Source: Cyanobacteria bacterium SZAS-4 (GTDB lineage Bacteria > Cyanobacteriota > Vampirovibrionia > Obscuribacterales > Obscuribacteraceae). Taken from it: a stretch of 64,000 nucleotides of DNA. The notes beneath the pieces are model-generated. The model was not told the origin of the DNA, did not search any database, and saw only the letters and a program-made list of their open reading frames with translations. Both the position numbers and the translations under genes were made by a program. This document shows positions 61,701 to 64,000 of this stretch, one piece after another; within the stretch, counting starts at the first letter, position 1; each line of letters starts with the position of its first letter. The DNA is taken from positions 186,001 through 250,000 of the forward strand of contig JAFEAT010000003.1 of NCBI GenBank assembly GCA_018266255.1. The letters run 5' to 3'.

Positions 61701-62025
61701 CAAGTTGTATAAGCTTGGACCTCTTGTGGGTAAGCGCACCTGGGGTGGTGTCATTGGAATTTGGCCTCGTCATCGCCTGGTTGATGGTACCGTCACAACT
61801 CAGCCCGAGTTCTCATTCTGGTTCACTGATGTTGGATTCAAGGTTGAAAACTACGGTACCGATCCCGACTATGAAGTCGATATCGCTCCACAGGACTACA
61901 AAGCGGGCTACGACCCACAGATGGAAAAAGCTTTGAGTCTGGCGCTGGATTCGTTGAAGGAGCGACCAGTTAAACTGCCAGACTTCAGCGAAAAACCAAA
62001 GCTTCCGCTGCCTTCGAAGCGGTGA
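58798..62025 (+). CDS. Tricorn protease
   Basis: A 1075-residue tricorn-type peptidase from ATG 58798. The N-terminal 650 residues are two beta-propellers with TolB/PD40-like WD-type blades (DGQYVAFVGREEGHPEVYIV, WSPDGKDIIFASDAKNP, ADGRWIAYCWSGQPGTC). C1, PDZ and C2 domains follow. The catalytic residues match tricorn from Thermoplasma: H738 in GTSHAYEIGGD, and S959 with D960 in NQFAGSDGDIFSHC. Tricorn degrades peptides released by the proteasome or other proteases into shorter ones, cytoplasmic. It starts 1 bp after the VOC stop, so the two are probably co-translated. Confidence 0.93.
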   Translation: MNQEGYYRYATINGDTIVFVCEDDLWSVTTAGGTAHRLTSGRGEFWTPKLSPDGQYVAFVGREEGHPEVYIVPVEGGLPKRLTFIGGESCVVCAWSPDGKDIIFASDAKNPFQRHSEAFAVSREGGEVRPLQLGLVSSISLLSNKATVIGRNADDPARWKRYRGGTAGEIWIDADGKGKFKRLLNLAGNMVLPMWLNKRVFFLSDHEGIGNIYSCKPDGSDLTRHTKHSDYFVRFPMTDGKRITYTCGGELYVLDPSTDKSQKIRISVPTATNQSVRKFVSAKDYLEHFAPHPEGHSVAVIARGQPMTMANWEGAVIQHGRGSRSRYRSCEWLPDGTRFVVISDSAGYEQLELHHADQSNEPIVACKGDIGRSVDMRVSPVDDLVAIANHRQELLIVDLKTKSVKVIDKSPVDRISGINWSADGRWIAYCWSGQPGTCIIRIAAVKTAKVHDVTSVLKQDFEPCFDPEGRYLYFLAARDYFPVYDSLQFDLSFPNSVRPFLVTLRKDVRSPFEFKSPAEEALEKRKNDQEKEADNARKFDIDFDDIEKRIVAFPVGEGRYGQIVATANRVYFTAFPVKGIRPNHNWLEEEPEPGVLNAYDYKERRAARICNWVNHIRISNDHKALYYVSRKKVRAIDTEEGFPAEKAEPWNPGDAPGRTTRNLDLHRAQVLVQPQEEWKQMYAEAWRLQSEHFWDSSMSDIDWNLVHDRYAALLPKIRTRSELSDVIWEMQGELGTSHAYEIGGDYRAQPHYHKGFLGADFAIDTKSGGYIIKRILRGDSWAEDCDSPLAAPGLDIRVDDVIVAVGGRGVGKDCTLDELLVNASGKTINLTIMRKKAKLNVAVHALRSERMLRYREWVETNRQIVHEKSGGRLGYLHIPDMGPAGFAEFHRGYLSEVNRDGLIVDVRYNRGGHVSALLLEKLARKRVGYDVSRWGPPQPYPTESVAGPMVAITNQFAGSDGDIFSHCFKLYKLGPLVGKRTWGGVIGIWPRHRLVDGTVTTQPEFSFWFTDVGFKVENYGTDPDYEVDIAPQDYKAGYDPQMEKALSLALDSLKERPVKLPDFSEKPKLPLPSKR

Positions 62026-62066
62026 ACTAGCAATCCAGCATACGCAAGGAAACAGATGTAGGACAG

Positions 62067-62939
62067 GTGCAAGAGCAACTGATGCAAGAGAAACAAACGG
62101 GCGCTCCAGATAGTACCGCCGTTCGAGTTGCGCTCTGGCGGGCGCTGCACAAGGAAATCGATGCGCCTCCTCACGTTCTGGTCGATGACCTCGGTCTACA
62201 AATGGTGGCTCCTGACGATGATTGGCGGCAGCGTCCCGATATGGACCCGGAGTTTACCAAGACTTTCAGAGCCGCGATTGTGGCGCGGGCGCGCTTTATC
62301 GAGGATCTGGTGATTGAGCAAATCGACGCTGGTGTCGGACAATACGTCATTCTGGGCGCTGGTTTAGACACATTTGCCCAACGTCATGCGGACCTCGGTT
62401 CTCGCTTATCCATTTACGAAATCGACCAGCCCAGCCATCAATCTTGGAAGCGGCAGCGTCTGCTCGAACTCGGATTGGGCATCCCCGGCTCTTTGCACCT
62501 GGTGCCAGTCGATTTCGAAGCTGGTGTTTCGTGGTGGGAAAGGTTGACTGCTGAAGGGTTCGACGCCTCTCGCCCCGCCATCGTTTGTAGCACCGGGGTC
62601 AGTATGTACCTGACAAAAGAAACGACAGCCGATACGTTGCGGCAGGTAGCGGCATTCGCTCCGGAATCCACGTTGGCAATGACTTTCCTTTTACCTGTCG
62701 ATTACATAGATTCGCAGGACAGACCCGGCTTTCAGCTGGCAGAGAAGGGCGCCCGCAATTCGGGAACGCCTTTCATCAGCTTCTTCAAACCCGCTGAAAT
62801 GCTGGATTTGGCAAAGGCGGCAGGATTTCGCAACGCTCGCCATGTATCAGGCTCTGACCTTAGCAGCCGTTACTTTGCCAATCGAAGCGATGCTCTGCGT
62901 CCATCCAGCGGCGAAGATTTTCTCGTTGCCACCACGTAG
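62067..62939 (+). CDS. Class I SAM-dependent methyltransferase (TIGR00027-like)
   Basis: A 290-residue methyltransferase (GTG 62067, AGGACAG before it). It follows the leucine carboxyl methyltransferase-like family common in actinobacteria: RARFIEDLVIEQIDAGVGQY, SAM site VILGAGLDTFAQRHADLGSR, then SIYEIDQPSHQSWKRQRLLE, VPVDFEAGVSWWERLTAEGF, and PAIVCSTGVSMYLTKETTAD. Substrates of these are often polyketides or small acids and cannot be read here. The gap to tricorn is 41 bp, so the three genes from 58308 probably form one unit. Confidence 0.88.
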   Translation: MQEQLMQEKQTGAPDSTAVRVALWRALHKEIDAPPHVLVDDLGLQMVAPDDDWRQRPDMDPEFTKTFRAAIVARARFIEDLVIEQIDAGVGQYVILGAGLDTFAQRHADLGSRLSIYEIDQPSHQSWKRQRLLELGLGIPGSLHLVPVDFEAGVSWWERLTAEGFDASRPAIVCSTGVSMYLTKETTADTLRQVAAFAPESTLAMTFLLPVDYIDSQDRPGFQLAEKGARNSGTPFISFFKPAEMLDLAKAAGFRNARHVSGSDLSSRYFANRSDALRPSSGEDFLVATT

Positions 62940-62989
62940 TCGTTCGTACGTACGTAATCGTTCGTGTCTTTATTTGTGCTTACGAGCGG

Positions 62990-63064
62990 GTGCTTAAATT
63001 GATTCCCATGACAACCCGAAATAGCGTGAATGGCAGAGACTATCGATGCATCAAATTAAGCACA
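62990..63064. repeat. Imperfect inverted repeat carrying dispersed word, copy B
   Basis: GTGCTTAAATTGAT (62990-63003) and ATCAAATTAAGCAC (63050-63063) are inverted with one mismatch. The right arm contains the reverse complement of the 18-bp word at 18392-18409 (63047-63064). The space is gene-free (62940-63188), with repeated CGTTCGTACGTACG-type sequence at 62941-62965. Confidence 0.55.
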
Positions 63065-63188
63065 CGCTTGTAAGGGGCTTAGGCACTACATCGAAGATGA
63101 CGCCGGCCCAATGTAACAAAGCCTGATTTGTCGTACCCTGACCGGGGTTTCAAAGTATTGAGCAGTCGGTGACCGAAGTAGTTAGACG

Positions 63189-64000
63189 TTGACCACACAA
63201 GTGCTAGAAACAAATCGCGCGGGCGACGAAGCAAATGGTGCTTCCGTTGCTAAACGAGTGTCGCAATTTTTTAAATCTGATGTTGCTTTTGCCATCTTGC
63301 TTTCAGCTGTGTTAGTCGGTTTGCGCGTACTTCTTTTCGATTTCCACTTCATCAAATTGCACATGGTGCCCAACCACGACATGTCGCAAGCAGCCAGTTT
63401 CTTTGCCACCAACATGCACTCGCTGCGATTGACTGGCGAACTTGCCTTTTGGAACCCTGCCACAGCTAACGGATACGCGCAATATTTCCAGTCATTTTTG
63501 TCGCCGCTTGCGCCGACACCGAATCACATTGTCTTCATTCTCTGGGCTGAGGCGATCAAACTACTGAGTTTGGTGCACGTCAATGTGCCTGAATACAGTC
63601 AGTACATCTCGTTTACTTACATATTCATGCCGTTTTTGACCTTTGTCGCCGGCACTTTGTTTTTCAGGCAAATTTATGAAAACCGTTCTGTCATCGCCAT
63701 CTTGATGCTCGCCTATGCGTTTTCGTCAATTGGAATTTGGAACTCAGCCTGGTTCTATTTCGAAGAATCATTCACTCTTTTTGCCGTTCTCGGAACATCA
63801 ATCGCTTATTTGAAGAAGCCGACTATGGCACGGTTGTGGCTTTGTCTTGCGGCGCTTCTTGTGCAAGTCTGTTCTGCCAACTATTGGACTGTTCACAACT
63901 CGTGGCTCTATATTTTGGGCGCAGCGAGTTATGCGTTCGCATTTCCTAATCAAGTTCGTCGTGCGGTTGTTCGCATCGTGCAGGCTGCCAATGTGGACCG
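63189..64000 (+). CDS. Polytopic membrane protein, YfhO/GT-C-like, partial
   Basis: The frame is open to the right edge, so only 270 residues are seen (TTG start 63189; weak ribosome-binding site, so the start is uncertain). Several membrane helices are clear: VAFAILLSAVLVGLRVLLFD, then a periplasmic-side segment NHDMSQAASFFATNMHSLRL with TGELAFWNPATANGYAQYFQ, and SFTYIFMPFLTFVAGTLFF, IAILMLAYAFSSIGIWNSAW. The H-D-x-x-Q and W-N-P with G-x-x-x-x-x-F patterns recall YfhO and related GT-C glycosyltransferases that use lipid-linked sugars. The catalytic Asp in the first loop is plausible (NHDMSQ). The rest is outside the window. Confidence 0.7.
   Translation, partial: MTTQVLETNRAGDEANGASVAKRVSQFFKSDVAFAILLSAVLVGLRVLLFDFHFIKLHMVPNHDMSQAASFFATNMHSLRLTGELAFWNPATANGYAQYFQSFLSPLAPTPNHIVFILWAEAIKLLSLVHVNVPEYSQYISFTYIFMPFLTFVAGTLFFRQIYENRSVIAILMLAYAFSSIGIWNSAWFYFEESFTLFAVLGTSIAYLKKPTMARLWLCLAALLVQVCSANYWTVHNSWLYILGAASYAFAFPNQVRRAVVRIVQAANVD

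Overview
The window is about 64 kb of chromosome at roughly 48-50% G+C from a Gram-negative bacterium. ExbB/ExbD with a TonB-like protein, many Sec signal peptides and a leucyl/phenylalanyl-tRNA-protein transferase indicate two membranes. YlqD, a short primary sigma factor, system II cytochrome c maturation (ResB/CcsA), TlyA, a Lys/Ala-rich histone-like protein and several large low-complexity proteins, with no photosynthesis genes, suggest a non-photosynthetic relative of the Cyanobacteria (Vampirovibrionia/Obscuribacterales type). That placement is inference from gene content. No rRNA, prophage, insertion sequence or CRISPR array was seen; one tRNA gene is present.

Layout. 1-5 kb: truncated DciA-like gene, an SCP2 protein, and a minus-strand operon of TonB-like protein, ExbB, ExbD and AroE. 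5-11.7 kb: three poorly characterised envelope or low-complexity proteins, then SppA and a Yip1-like protein. 11.7-15.5 kb: miaA, a small unknown gene, pncB and a secreted Ada-type zinc-site protein. 15.7-20.6 kb: a large DUF4388 multidomain protein, a TPR protein, a SpoIID protein and tRNA-Ser. 20.7-28 kb: tlyA, a metallophosphatase, then a minus-strand block with a DoxX-like protein, a repeat protein, YceI, DUF2063 (BufC-like), DUF692/MNIO (BufB-like) and two short secreted Cys-containing peptides. 28-36 kb: a YqiA-like hydrolase, a histone-like protein, an adenosine deaminase family protein, a secreted cyclophilin, a small secreted cationic peptide, and the operon thyA-folA-cytochrome c-aat. 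36-47.8 kb: P5C dehydrogenase, a glycosyltransferase, YlqD, YtxH, rpoD, ccsA/resB/prenyl synthase, an AbiTii protein, a CoA-binding protein and an M24 peptidase. 47.8-64 kb: an esterase, an acyltransferase, an autoregulated MerR gene with a VIT/VWA protein and a membrane J-protein, a lone E2-type acyltransferase, a MshEN-like repeat protein, YbjN, VOC, tricorn protease, a methyltransferase and a truncated YfhO-like membrane protein.

The strongest candidate for an undescribed system is the MNIO/bufferin-like RiPP locus at about 24.5-27.9 kb. It has two different candidate precursors: one with three cysteines seven residues apart, one with a CGKGACG core. A perfect intrinsic terminator overlaps the stop codon of the promoter-distal precursor and separates it from the modification enzymes. 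YceI, and possibly DoxX, follow on the same strand. Other items of interest are a MerR/VIT-VWA unit whose start codon lies at the expected transcription start inside a perfect operator, a protein with eight LRSPLL-type repeats, a SpoIID gene lacking a signal peptide directly behind a tRNA, and palindromic repeats found between convergent genes.
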